A program made the translations under genes and the position numbers. Below are positions 8,640 to 17,129 of a stretch of DNA of 64,000 nucleotides, piece by piece. Below the pieces are notes generated by a model. It saw nothing but the letters and a program-made list of their open reading frames with translations, made no database searches and was not told the DNA's origin. The DNA comes from Neobacillus sp. SuZ13. GTDB taxonomy: Bacteria; Bacillota; Bacilli; Bacillales; Cytobacillaceae. The stretch covers positions 3,867,501-3,931,500 of the forward strand of contig NZ_CP126107.1 of NCBI RefSeq assembly GCF_030123365.1, written 5' to 3'. The stretch's first letter is position 1, and each line of letters begins with the position of its first letter.

Positions 8640-9041
8640 ATTGTATAACACATTTCAAGAGATAATGTCGATTGTTAGGAAAACTATAAATTTAAGGTCC
8701 TGGTGCAAAATTTCAGATAACTTGAAATTTATCTATAAATCTTAAGTTATGACACTTTTGGAAGTTACTTTTGGACAAGGTTGTCACTTTAGGATTTATT
8801 TTGTACCTTTTTTAAGTGCTATTTTGCACATACAACTTTAAAACCCAGCTACCTTCACATGAGAAGATTAGCTGGGTTTTTTAATTATTTACATCCAATT
8901 ATTATAGAACTATTCAGATCCGACTAGTAAAAAAGCGACTGCTCATTGTTCAGCAATGGCGCCCGTTTGTTGAACAAGGAAAGTGATGCTCTTGTTTTTC
9001 AAGCATCGCACCCGTAAATTTAATTAAAAGCAAATAAAATT
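8640..9041. other. Intergenic stretch with stacked hairpins
   Basis: No gene seen. It holds a terminator-like hairpin on the plus strand (8842-8880, AACCCAGCTA/TAGCTGGGTT plus T-run) and two neighbouring hairpins, 8946-8977 (TTGTTCAGCAA/TTGTTGAACAA) and 8985-9007 (GATGCT/AGCATC). These could be relics of a gene end or a small repeat element. Confidence 0.4.
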
Positions 9042-9180
<139 letters not shown>

Positions 9181-9795
9181 TGATTTAAGGAATGATGTTA
9201 AGTATATAACCACAAAGACAAATTTACATCTGTCCCTAGTATCGGCCCCACCTACGCCAGATACGCTGACGGCCACGCATGCCATCCAACCCATTATCTA
9301 TTATAATAGAAAACGCTTACATTTTCAAATTTTGCTTTCAAGTTAGCTTGGTCTTTCTTCTTATGTGGAAGCACTCAAGAAACTCAAAAAAATTGACTTC
9401 TTCTAATATCGTCTGACTGGTCTATTCCAAATGGCCTTTGACTTCCGATTATTTAAGGAACAACAATGGATAAGAGAACAGACCATTAATCATCTTATAG
9501 AATAATCGATTTAAATGGCTGTATTGAGCCAAGGATAGGCGCTGGCGCTGGACAATTCTCAAAGTCAAAATTTTATACTTTCTTATCTTTCAACAAAATA
9601 GGTAACTCGACTTAAATCACGTCCCAAGTGGCGATTATTTACTTGGGTCTTTTCTCGTACGTCGTATTGTAATTACAAATCTAGAATTTATCATTTCCTA
9701 CACAACGAATAAAATGGCACCACATTATGGCGCCATTCCTATTTCTCTTGTAAACTGCCAAGTTTATTATCACTGTATGCAACCTATCTGACACC
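9181..9795. other. Degenerate region without an intact gene
   Basis: Fragments of decayed coding sequence are visible: minus strand about 9241-9300 (GLDGMRGRQRIWRRWGRY, stop) with base composition richer in G+C than its surroundings, and plus strand about 9421-9505 (GLFQMAFDFRLFKEQQWIRE and on to a stop). Two hairpins (9623-9647 and 9716-9740) have weak terminator character. I cannot assign the source genes. Confidence 0.4.
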
Positions 9796-10251
9796 TTAAC
9801 CAACATACTTAATCATTGCGACTTCATCACAGCAATCCAACTTAGGACAATTCATACAATCCACCCATACTTTTTCAGGCAAAGTCTCCTTTGCTACGAT
9901 CTTAAAGCCACATTTTTTGAAAAACTCTGTTTCGTATGTGAAAGACATTACACGGCTAATTCCAAGTTTCGGTGCATCACTTATAATACGATTAACTAAT
10001 GTGCGACCAATACCTTTTCCAGCATAATCGGGAGAAACAACCAAAGATCGTATCTCTGCCAGGTCCTGTCCTAAAACATGTAATCCTGCAACCCCTAGTA
10101 TATTATTATCCTCTTTCATAACATACAAACATTGTAAATGTTGATAGAGTGATAAATACGTACGAGGCAATACGATTCCTTTTTCAGCAAAAATTTGGAT
10201 TAAATCATAAATATCTTTAACATCACTTGTCACTGCATGGTAAATATCCAT
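9796..10251 (-). CDS. GNAT family N-acetyltransferase (ArgA-like small type)
   Basis: 151 aa from the ATG at 10251, chosen because AAAAGGAGAT lies just upstream; a longer in-frame start at 10326 lacks this. The acetyl-CoA motif A is VVSPDYAGKGIGRTLV. The end CMNCPKLDCCDEVAMIKYV, with a Cys pair region, is typical of the N-acetylglutamate-synthase-like GNAT subgroup. Monocistronic by spacing. Substrate not predictable. Confidence 0.8.
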   Translation of the reverse strand: MDIYHAVTSDVKDIYDLIQIFAEKGIVLPRTYLSLYQHLQCLYVMKEDNNILGVAGLHVLGQDLAEIRSLVVSPDYAGKGIGRTLVNRIISDAPKLGISRVMSFTYETEFFKKCGFKIVAKETLPEKVWVDCMNCPKLDCCDEVAMIKYVG

Positions 10252-10614
10252 TCTGTATCTCCTTTTGTAATAATTATTTATAAATATACAACAATATGTA
10301 TTTTTATTCAATGGTTTTAAGGACAAAAAATTTTTTATCCCCTTAAGTAAAAAATAGCTTGGATCAACCTCCTAAGCTACATTGCCATTAACAACTCCTC
10401 CTTAATTCATTTTCAATCGTTTCTTCTCCTGTTCACAAAATTTTTCAATGATCCGTTTAGTTGCGTGTCATCCTATCCCCTCCTGTTGACTTAGTCAACA
10501 TCGAAACGGAAAATTGATTATGTTGCAGCTGACTTTACCTTACAAAGAGATTGAACCTAATAGCAAAACAAGGGTGTCAAGCACCAATAGCGCCTGACAC
10601 CCTTTTACTAACAA
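10252..10614. other. Intergenic region ending in a terminator
   Basis: No gene recognised. GGGTGTCA (10572-10579) and TGACACCC (10595-10602) form a strong hairpin with T-rich flanks on both strands; on the minus strand it ends the amidase gene. Confidence 0.55.
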
Positions 10615-11562
10615 CTATTTATTACTGTTTGAGTAGTTTATAATACCATCGGAAATGCTGGTGAGTAAGTTGGTAAGATAGCTAGTGTCGGACAAGTGCT
10701 TGTCTTCGCTTGGATTGCTCATAAAACCCATTTCAATTAACGTACTAGGCACTTTCGACCAATTAAAGCCTGATAGGTCACCACGATACGAAATCCCATT
10801 TACTTTTACAGCTGGATTTTTTTTAGTTTCATCAAGTATAAGCTGGGAAGCCTTTAGACTATCTTGATAAATAGCCTTTGTATATTGATCATCCTCAGAA
10901 GGGGTTAAGACAGAAAGACCTTTAACATTCCGATTGGTTGATCCATCGGCATGAATCCGCACAAATAAGTCGGCGTGATTTTGATTAGCAATTTCGGCTC
11001 TTTCTTTATTACTCAAATTCACATCATGGGTTGTTCGAGTGTAAATGACTTTTACTCCTCTTTTTTCAAGCAATTTGCCTAAAATTAGTGAGGCCTCTAA
11101 CGTTAATTTGTACTCTGGCTTCCCTGTGGCAACTCCAGCCGTTCCACCCGTTACTTTAATTTTGGTTTCTGACGCACCAGGTCCTACAGGCTCCTGTCCC
11201 AGGTTAGCCCGTCGTTGGTGTCCTGGATCAATGACCACTATGAAGTCATTTCGCACTTCTTCTTTTTCTTCTTCAACTGTCGTTTTCGCTGTTTCTTGCA
11301 CTTCTTTACTAATTTCCTGTTTTATAGCTTGTTCGCTTAATTCTAATGTTGGGCTATTTTGGCTTTCTGAAGTCAATGCATTCGTTCCAGTTGTTTCACT
11401 CTCGATTTCTGTTCCTACTGTTTTAGCAACTTTTTGTTCCAACTTCACATTCTTTGTTGATGGGTTTTTTCCTTCCTCATCTTGTTGACTGAAGATATAA
11501 TACACAGGAATCACTGTTAGAAGGATTATGATCGTGATTCCTATCTTAACTGACTTAGACAT
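10615..11562 (-). CDS. N-acetylmuramoyl-L-alanine amidase (Amidase_3)
   Basis: 315 aa. An N-terminal membrane segment (IGITIIILLTVIPVYYIF, residues about 7-24) without an obvious cleavage site, then a Ser/Thr/Glu-rich linker to about residue 105, then the zinc amidase domain. Zinc and catalytic residues are seen in VIDPGH, the Glu after GKPEYKLTLE, LFVRIHADG, and the late Glu in STLIEMGFMSN. It cuts the bond between MurNAc and the stem peptide on the outer face of the membrane. Single gene; roles in growth, sporulation or germination cannot be separated from sequence. Confidence 0.88.
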   Translation of the reverse strand: MSKSVKIGITIIILLTVIPVYYIFSQQDEEGKNPSTKNVKLEQKVAKTVGTEIESETTGTNALTSESQNSPTLELSEQAIKQEISKEVQETAKTTVEEEKEEVRNDFIVVIDPGHQRRANLGQEPVGPGASETKIKVTGGTAGVATGKPEYKLTLEASLILGKLLEKRGVKVIYTRTTHDVNLSNKERAEIANQNHADLFVRIHADGSTNRNVKGLSVLTPSEDDQYTKAIYQDSLKASQLILDETKKNPAVKVNGISYRGDLSGFNWSKVPSTLIEMGFMSNPSEDKHLSDTSYLTNLLTSISDGIINYSNSNK

Positions 11563-11803
11563 TACTTCAGATACTCCTTTCGGCTTTTGATCAAATTTCC
11601 ATTGTAATTCTCCAACAATATTTATTGTATAATCAAATTATGGGTCCGAGCCATCATTAATAACATTAAATTGAGAATAACTCCCAAAAATAACAGATAG
11701 TTTAAAATTTAGACAAATCTCTACGAAATCCTATTTTTCCAATTACAAACCAAATAAAAATAACCACCTAGTTAAGTAGATGGCTCCTTTTCCTCTGGAC
11801 ATT
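11563..11803. other. Spacer between amidase and cotH
   Basis: No gene. A weak hairpin on the minus strand near 11762-11790 (AGCCATCT/AGGTGGTT with G-U pairs, followed by T-rich sequence) may terminate cotH. Confidence 0.4.
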
Positions 11804-12895
11804 TCAACTTAGCGCTGCTAATTTCCTGGATAAGTATTTTCTTCTTTCCTCGATATATTTCGTGATGACCGATAATTCCTGGTCGAAAATATCTATATCT
11901 TGTTTTTTATATGGATCCTGAAGAACATACGGACGAATCAATTCTGTCAGTTTTTCTGCCTTCGGAATCATATGTCCTACTGTAAATTGCTGCTCCATTA
12001 TTTCCTTAAGGAGCAGTTGATATTGCTTACGAAAAGTATCTACATATAATAATCGCGCCGTTAATGTATTAAAGCCATCATACGGAACATAATCAGACTC
12101 CATCATTTTTCCATTGACATCTCGGCCCCATGTCGCATCATAGTCCCACGGTATAATCTCAAAAAGGCGTGTTTCACTATTCCTATAAAGAGCATAGTTA
12201 TGAACAAAACCATCATAGTTTGATGTAAATATAACACCAGCCACCCATCGGAGATATTTATCAATATCTACAAACTTATGAATCTCCTTTTCAAATTCAC
12301 TTTTTGAGAATGTATTAATGTTAAAGATAAATTCCTGTAGATGATAATCATCTTCTGGCGTACCAACTTTTCTTTCATAGCCCAATCGGAGGGATCTTTT
12401 AGTTACTTTGTCCAGATCACTCATCAGTGAAAAGTTGGCATCCCCATCCACGGCATAAAAAATGCTCCCCTTTGGCAGGTCCCTTCTTTTTAAGAAATTC
12501 TCATCAACACTCTCAATTTCCAAATAGACCCCCTCTGCTCTTGCATTTTGAATCAGAAAGATATGACGCGATTCTGGTGATAACACACCAAGCTCCGCAA
12601 AGAAATCAAATGACAGTTTGTTTCTGATTAATGAAGGATCCTTAAATTCTGCATTCAAATGAATATGTTTGGAACCTCTGAATGTTTTCGGTTTATAGAA
12701 GGAAACCTGGTAAGACTTTTTCGATAAATCACGGATATGAGATCCTCGATAGGCAATATCGATATCGAGCCGTTTCCCTTCAATCGTTAACTGGGCTGGA
12801 ATTGGGTCATCAATCCAAATGTCCCTTTTCAACTCCCGCAGGTCGATTGGTCTAATAAATAGTTTGTATTGCGGTAGTAGTGCTGTCTCGTCCAT
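11804..12895 (-). CDS. cotH: Spore coat protein kinase CotH
   Basis: 363 aa from the ATG at 12895, preceded by AAGGAGGG at 9-nt spacing; this is almost exactly the B. subtilis CotH length (362), so the longer frame from a GTG at 12988 is rejected. Conserved CotH segments include RLDIDIAYRGSHIRD, SKKSYQVSFYKPKTFRG, GVYLEIESVDE, FTSNYDGFVHNYALYR and the metal-binding EIIPWDYDATWGRD. CotH proteins are atypical kinases that phosphorylate Ser in coat proteins CotB and CotG and control outer coat assembly in the mother cell. The divergent neighbour at 13101 is the likely substrate. Confidence 0.95.
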   Translation of the reverse strand: MDETALLPQYKLFIRPIDLRELKRDIWIDDPIPAQLTIEGKRLDIDIAYRGSHIRDLSKKSYQVSFYKPKTFRGSKHIHLNAEFKDPSLIRNKLSFDFFAELGVLSPESRHIFLIQNARAEGVYLEIESVDENFLKRRDLPKGSIFYAVDGDANFSLMSDLDKVTKRSLRLGYERKVGTPEDDYHLQEFIFNINTFSKSEFEKEIHKFVDIDKYLRWVAGVIFTSNYDGFVHNYALYRNSETRLFEIIPWDYDATWGRDVNGKMMESDYVPYDGFNTLTARLLYVDTFRKQYQLLLKEIMEQQFTVGHMIPKAEKLTELIRPYVLQDPYKKQDIDIFDQELSVITKYIEERRKYLSRKLAALS

Positions 12896-13100
12896 TTTTC
12901 TATCCCTCCTTCCTATATTCGTATGAGAATTGAAGGAAGGAGGTCCCTTTTGGACAGCTTTTTTTTCGTTCATAGGCCTTTTTCTCACTCAAATGTACCT
13001 GTACATACGTAATTTAGTAGAAGAAGAGTGAGTTTCTTGGACAAATTTGTCAATTAGTTATGTGCTCCCTTTTCAAGCTTAAAGGAGGTGCTAAGTTACA

Positions 13101-13541
13101 ATGAGCGATTTTTCAGCTGAAGATATTCAAAGAGCCGCAGATGAAGTAAGACGAGGCGATTTTTGGGACTTTTTGTTCCGTGATCCTAGTCAAGACCGTC
13201 GCACTACACGCAGAAGAACATCTAGACGCAGAACATCCAGACAGCAAATGACATCACGGATGAACACATCTAGACGTAATACATCCAGAAATCGTAACAC
13301 TTCGAGAAACCAGAATACATCTAGAAATCGTAACACTTCGAGAAATCGGAATACATCCAGAAATCGTAACACTTCGAGAAATCGAAATACATCACGCCGA
13401 AATACTTCCAGAAGATGTACTTCAAGAAGAACTTCTAGATGCAGATGGACAGGATGGCGTCGAGGTTCAAGAAGCAATACTATCATCAATCGTTGTTGGA
13501 AAGACGGCAACATGTGGAATTTGAGAGTCCGCAACCGCTAA
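13101..13541 (+). CDS. CotG-like Ser/Thr-Arg repeat spore coat protein
   Basis: 146 aa with AAAGGAGGTG 10 nt before the ATG. The N-terminus (SDFSAEDIQRAADEVRRGD, then FWDFLFRDPSQD) resembles the start of CotG. Residues 35-113 are a strongly basic array with 14 TSR triplets, the core being NTSRNR units of 6 aa (residues 61-99). The C-terminal segment has Cys and Trp (RCWKDGNMW). In B. subtilis cotG is divergent from cotH and its repeats are phosphorylated by CotH, as the arrangement here repeats. The repeat composition (Thr-Ser-Arg-Asn) differs from the Ser-His-Lys type of B. subtilis. Expression by late mother-cell sigma is expected; a CATA at 13004 is suggestive only. Confidence 0.8.
   Translation: MSDFSAEDIQRAADEVRRGDFWDFLFRDPSQDRRTTRRRTSRRRTSRQQMTSRMNTSRRNTSRNRNTSRNQNTSRNRNTSRNRNTSRNRNTSRNRNTSRRNTSRRCTSRRTSRCRWTGWRRGSRSNTIINRCWKDGNMWNLRVRNR
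13281..13400 (+). repeat. 18-nt tandem repeats inside the cotG-like gene
   Basis: Units encode NTSRNR. Two synonymous versions of the unit (AATACATCTAGAAATCG and AACACTTCGAGAAATCG types) alternate, giving a 36-nt higher-order period that suggests expansion in pairs. Confidence 0.85.
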
Positions 13542-13560
13542 TAAGTTCTTTTTAATAGAA

Positions 13561-13592
13561 AATGGGAAAGGAACTTGTCTTCCTTTCCCATT
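13561..13592. terminator. Bidirectional terminator between cotG-like and dsbA-type genes
   Basis: A perfect 13-bp stem (AATGGGAAAGGAA with its complement) around a 6-nt loop lies between the converging gene ends; T-rich flanks on the minus strand are the better match. Confidence 0.7.
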
Positions 13593-13607
13593 CTTATGAA
13601 TAAACCT

Positions 13608-14330
13608 CTACTTTTTCTCAGGAATAGCACAATTCCCATCCGCACAACTAACATCTTCCTCTGTTGAAAGATCTTGCAGGACTGGAACCGGAGACTCTTC
13701 TTCCCAGACCTTTTGCAACGCTCCCATAAACGTTTCTGTCGGTTGGGCACCTGAAATTGCATATTTTTGATTAATGACAAAGTACGGTACCCCGCGAACA
13801 CCATACTGCTGAGCAAGGGATTCATCCTGACGGACATCTGCCGCAAACGCATTTTTATCATTTAGGACATTTAACACTTCTTGACGATCCAATCCTGATG
13901 CTTCTGCAATGTCAGCAAGTGTATCTATATCCCCAATATGCTTCGATTCTGTAAAATAAGCACGAAGAAGTTTTTCAGAGACAAGAGCCTCTTTCCCTAG
14001 TGTCTCTGCATATTTAGCCAAACGGTGGGCATCAAATGTATTAGTCGGCTTCATTTCATCAAAATTAAATGTTAAGCCCACAGTGGACGCCTGCTGCCCA
14101 ACTCCTTGATTTGCTTGTTTCGCTTGATCAACACTCATACCATATTTCCCAGCTAAAACTTCATGAATATTTTGACCAATATTCTTAGGAGAATTTGGGT
14201 CAAGCTCAAAGCTTTTGAATTCAACTTCCACTTGATCCTTATGAGGAAATTGATCTAGCGCCATTTCTAATCGGCGTTTTCCTATATAACAAAACGGGCA
14301 TACATAATCAGACCAAACTTCAATTTTCAT
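13608..14330 (-). CDS. DsbA family (FrnE-type) thiol oxidoreductase
   Basis: 240 aa, no signal peptide, so cytoplasmic. The thioredoxin-fold active site is CPFC (MKIEVWSDYVCPFCYIGKRR), with the cis-Pro loop GVRGVPYFVINQ near residue 165 and a GAQPTETF segment typical of the FrnE/YwbO group. The C-terminal tail CADGNCAIPEKK contains a Cys pair, also common in this group. Role in B. subtilis relatives is poorly known; oxidative stress or dithiol isomerisation is likely. Confidence 0.85.
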   Translation of the reverse strand: MKIEVWSDYVCPFCYIGKRRLEMALDQFPHKDQVEVEFKSFELDPNSPKNIGQNIHEVLAGKYGMSVDQAKQANQGVGQQASTVGLTFNFDEMKPTNTFDAHRLAKYAETLGKEALVSEKLLRAYFTESKHIGDIDTLADIAEASGLDRQEVLNVLNDKNAFAADVRQDESLAQQYGVRGVPYFVINQKYAISGAQPTETFMGALQKVWEEESPVPVLQDLSTEEDVSCADGNCAIPEKK

Positions 14331-14704
14331 ATCGACACCTCTTTTTATTCTAATAATAAATATAGTAACACAAGACGGATGAAAACCAATCCAAAGTGCT
14401 CAATGAAAAATTGGTTGAATTTACCTAAGAACAAGGTGAAATTTGTTCTTAGGCCTAGTAGGCACTCCAGAGGGTGACATTCTTAAAATCAGTGAACACG
14501 GCCATGAAACTGTCCTCCTTCAATACATAGTCCCCACGATGATGTTTATTTTTGTCCTATGGTTCCAGAGATTTATAGGAAGAACACCACCATCTCCATG
14601 AAAAAAGTCCCGTTCTCGACATAAATGGTATAGTAAAAGGATATTTCTTGTTAAAAAGAGAATTATTAGTAAACTAATCAAAAAATACCTCGAGGTGATA
14701 TTGG
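14331..14704. other. Spacer with a hairpin and a 16-codon minus-strand frame
   Basis: An 11-bp hairpin (14424-14453, CCTAAGAACAA/TTGTTCTTAGG) follows a tiny frame on the minus strand (14455-14505, MAVFTDFKNVTLWSAY) that has a strong RBS (GAAGGAGGAC, 8-nt spacing). No family is recognised; it could be a micro-gene or the start of a lost gene. Confidence 0.35.
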
Positions 14705-15178
14705 TTGAAAGAGTGGTCAAAGGAAATTGAAATCCATGCTCCCATTGATATTGTTTGGGGATTGTTAGATGGTTCATTAGAGGATATGCAAAAGATAATG
14801 CCTCAAGTAGTCGATCATCAACCGGTAAAAGTGACAAATGAAGGTGTCGGGAGCATCTATCGGCAGAAATATCGAGAAGGGAAACGTGTCGAAGAGTATG
14901 ATGTTGAAACATTAGAATTTAAAAATACTCCAGAACAAAAGAAATTAAAGGTTGGCTTTACGCTTGCCAAAATGTTTGAGATCACCGCTTTGTATGAATT
15001 AAAAGCCATCAATGAGCAAAAAACTCTTTTTAAATACACCTGCACAAACAAACCACTAAAAGCCTTCCTCAAGTTATTCTTATTCTTAGCAAGCGACAAA
15101 ATTGTCGTTCAATTTTGTGAGAGAGTAAAAAAAGTAGCTGAAGAAGAATATAAAAATAGCAAAGTACTTATAAGATAG
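14705..15178 (+). CDS. SRPBCC (START-like) family protein
   Basis: 157 aa from a TTG start at 14705 preceded by GAGGTGATA. The N-terminal EIEIHAPIDIVWGLLDG matches the usual entrance strand of the SRPBCC hydrophobic-ligand fold, followed by a beta-rich middle and a C-terminal long helix (ASDKIVVQFCERVKKVAEEE). Members bind lipophilic molecules or aid polyketide/quinone handling. A terminator follows. Function unknown. Confidence 0.7.
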   Translation: MKEWSKEIEIHAPIDIVWGLLDGSLEDMQKIMPQVVDHQPVKVTNEGVGSIYRQKYREGKRVEEYDVETLEFKNTPEQKKLKVGFTLAKMFEITALYELKAINEQKTLFKYTCTNKPLKAFLKLFLFLASDKIVVQFCERVKKVAEEEYKNSKVLIR

Positions 15179-15205
15179 CCTGGTTAAAGACTATTTTTAC
15201 AAAAG

Positions 15206-15245
15206 AAATTCCACAAGTTTGAGACCTGTGGAATTTTCTTTTTTC
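15206..15245 (+). terminator. Rho-independent terminator
   Basis: AAATTCCACA (15206-15215) pairs with TGTGGAATTT (15227-15236), followed by a T-rich run. It ends the SRPBCC gene. Confidence 0.8.
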
Positions 15246-15256
15246 ATATGGACTAT

Positions 15257-15900
15257 TCAATTAGCTATTATTTTATTGGGCTCCAAAAAGTACAGAAGAT
15301 CGCGGGTTACTATTTCTCCGGTTAACTCCTCCCACGCATACTTATAGAAGGATAGTTGGCTTCGATAGAATGCCTGCAGCTTTTCGTAGTCTTCGACCTG
15401 CTTAGCTCGGTCCGTTTTGTAATCTACAATTGTCCATGTCCCATTCTTTTTATAGATGAGATCAATTGTTCCTTTCAAAAAGAAAGGATGCTTATCCGCA
15501 GGGTTTGCTGTGATTAACGAATAAAGAGAATGCTCTCTTTCCACTTTTAATGTAAAGGGAACCTCCGTCAGCACTTCCTCTGCCATCAGCATTTCATCCC
15601 AAAGCGGTGAGTTTCGAAAGTTTTCTAGGTAGGTGTTTACTTCTTTTTCTCTTTCGATTGGAAGCTTATATTTGCTTAAACCGACCTTAATATAATTAGA
15701 AATAGCATGACCTTGAACTACTTTTTCAAAAATATCATGAATCAGCGTGCCCTAAGATTTGCCGCCGCCCGATTCCCTTTCAATTGTTATCAACTCAGAA
15801 TAATCCTTATCCTTGGTTGGCGACCAATGTTCAAAGGTTTTTACCTTACTCTGGTCCAATTACTTTATAAAATATATCTACATACTCACTCTGTTCGAGT
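15257..15900 (-). pseudogene. Remnant of an AddA-like PD-(D/E)XK nuclease domain
   Basis: The terminal 111 codons (15257-15592) are open and include FLKGTIDLIYKKNG and TWTIVDYKTDRAKQ, the metal-binding D...DYKT core of RecB-like nucleases, as at the C-terminus of AddA. The same frame extends upstream as GTLIHDIFEKVVQGHAISNY, containing the upstream His of this nuclease family (GTxxH), interrupted by an in-frame TAG just before GTLIH, and further to KTFEHWSPTKDKDYSELI. AddA is about 1,230 aa, so only the nuclease end is left. No start codon with RBS is apparent, so it is probably not expressed as a functional protein. Confidence 0.75.
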
Positions 15901-15997
15901 TTCATGTTTGTTATTCCTTCAATGTTATATGAAAAGACATATATTCTTCATATTTGGTAATAATAACCTCGATAAACATTGAAAGGATGGATGTTTG

Positions 15998-16726
15998 ATG
16001 TCGTTAGAATGGTTTGACAGAGTATGTGGAGAACTGCAAGAACACCTGGAATCTATTTGTGAAGAATACGATCAGGTTGGTCAAATGACAATTGAAAGAG
16101 CTGCCAAACATCCGAGGATTGAGTTTTATGTCGATACCGCAGATGTTGATACCGAAGAACTGGAGCGTGATTATTTCTGCTCATTGTTCTTTGATCCTCA
16201 AAATGAGGAATTTTACATCGATACCTTCGATGTGGACACCGGACATACGGCGAAGGTCATCCTTTCAGACATAGAAGACATTGTAGAGGAAGTTCACGCC
16301 AGTTTACATGATTACATGAACGGCGATGACCACTATACAGATGATGGGGTCTATCTTCAGACTTCCGAGGTCTATGATGATGATGAGGATGAGGAAATCG
16401 AAACCGTCTATGTGGATGATGAGGAAGAAGAGTATTATGAAGCCGAACAAGTAAACAGTGACGACATTTTTGAGGAAATTGATGTTGACTGGTCGACACC
16501 GGAGGTAACAGCCTTTAAACATGAAGACGAGGTGGAAGTAACTTATCAATTCGGATTGGTCCAAGCCACTGGCGACGGTGTCCTCAAACGTGTCAACCGG
16601 ATCTGGACCACAGACGATGAATTAATCAAAGATGAGTCCCATTTCATTTTTAGCAAAGAAGAAGCATCAACAATTATCGCTATGATCGCCTCACATATGG
16701 ATCAATTAAGCGAGTTTGAATTTTAG
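15998..16726 (+). CDS. Acidic hypothetical protein
   Basis: 242 aa from the ATG at 15998 (a TTG three bases earlier is also in frame); AAAGGATGG precedes. Asp/Glu make up a large share, with runs such as YDDDEDEEIETVYVDDEEEE near residues 126-146 separating an N-terminal domain (residues 1-115, with repeated FYVDTADVDT / FYIDTFDVDT strands) from a C-terminal one (ATGDGVLKRVNRIWTTDDEL). No signal peptide or membrane segment. I do not recognise the family; the two-domain pattern with an acidic linker suggests a soluble binding protein. Confidence 0.6.
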   Translation: MSLEWFDRVCGELQEHLESICEEYDQVGQMTIERAAKHPRIEFYVDTADVDTEELERDYFCSLFFDPQNEEFYIDTFDVDTGHTAKVILSDIEDIVEEVHASLHDYMNGDDHYTDDGVYLQTSEVYDDDEDEEIETVYVDDEEEEYYEAEQVNSDDIFEEIDVDWSTPEVTAFKHEDEVEVTYQFGLVQATGDGVLKRVNRIWTTDDELIKDESHFIFSKEEASTIIAMIASHMDQLSEFEF

Positions 16727-16744
16727 CAAAATCAGCTTATAGCT

Positions 16745-16771
16745 ACGAGCATGCCTACGAGGTGTGCTCGT
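16745..16771 (+). terminator. Probable terminator hairpin
   Basis: ACGAGCA/TGCTCGT with a short T-rich end follows the acidic protein gene. The T-run is weak. Confidence 0.45.
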
Positions 16772-16785
16772 TATTGAATGCAAAA

Positions 16786-16810
16786 TAAAAGCTCTCCAAG
16801 ACAGGAGAAC
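16786..16810 (-). terminator. Rho-independent terminator
   Basis: On the minus strand GTTCTCC and GGAGAGC pair (one G-U) around a 6-nt loop, followed by TTTTATTTT. It ends the small gene at 16819-17040. Confidence 0.6.
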
Positions 16811-16818
16811 TTTGCTGG

Positions 16819-17040
16819 TTATTCCATCACTATCCCTTTATGGTAATCTTGCATAAAGGTTTCAACCGCTTCTTGTGCTGCCCCATTGGATTCAAAAATT
16901 TGGACTAGCACTTCATTGCGATTATCAACCGACAAAATATTTACGTCATTAAAACGGTTAATGTCCAATTGTACTCTTAAGTCTTCCGCAATGCTGTTGG
17001 CTTGAAATTGATCATTGATGAGAAATCGATAATTCCGCAT
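16819..17040 (-). CDS. Small hypothetical protein (73 aa)
   Basis: Starts MRNYRFLINDQFQANSIAED at the ATG at 17040, with a modest RBS (CAGGGTG); an in-frame start 33 nt upstream is less likely. Alternating strand and helix pattern with an acidic C-terminus (ESNGAAQEAVETFMQDYHKG) suggests a compact alpha/beta domain. Not recognised. Lies between converging and co-directional neighbours with its own terminator. Confidence 0.55.
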   Translation of the reverse strand: MRNYRFLINDQFQANSIAEDLRVQLDINRFNDVNILSVDNRNEVLVQIFESNGAAQEAVETFMQDYHKGIVME

Positions 17041-17129
17041 AAATTCACCCTGCCCTTTCTGTGGGGATTCCATCTATTACAGTTTTTCCGATTTCAATTG
17101 AATTTATTGATCATTAGGATGAATTCTAT

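Noticed and set aside
12896..12988. Longer start of cotH (GTG at 12988)
   Set aside because: The ATG at 12895 has a far better RBS and restores the family length.
13281..13400. CRISPR-like array
   Set aside because: The repeats have no spacers and are coding (CotG-like); there are no cas genes.
14520..14912. 130-aa minus-strand frame
   Set aside because: Antisense to the SRPBCC gene start, no RBS, no domain.
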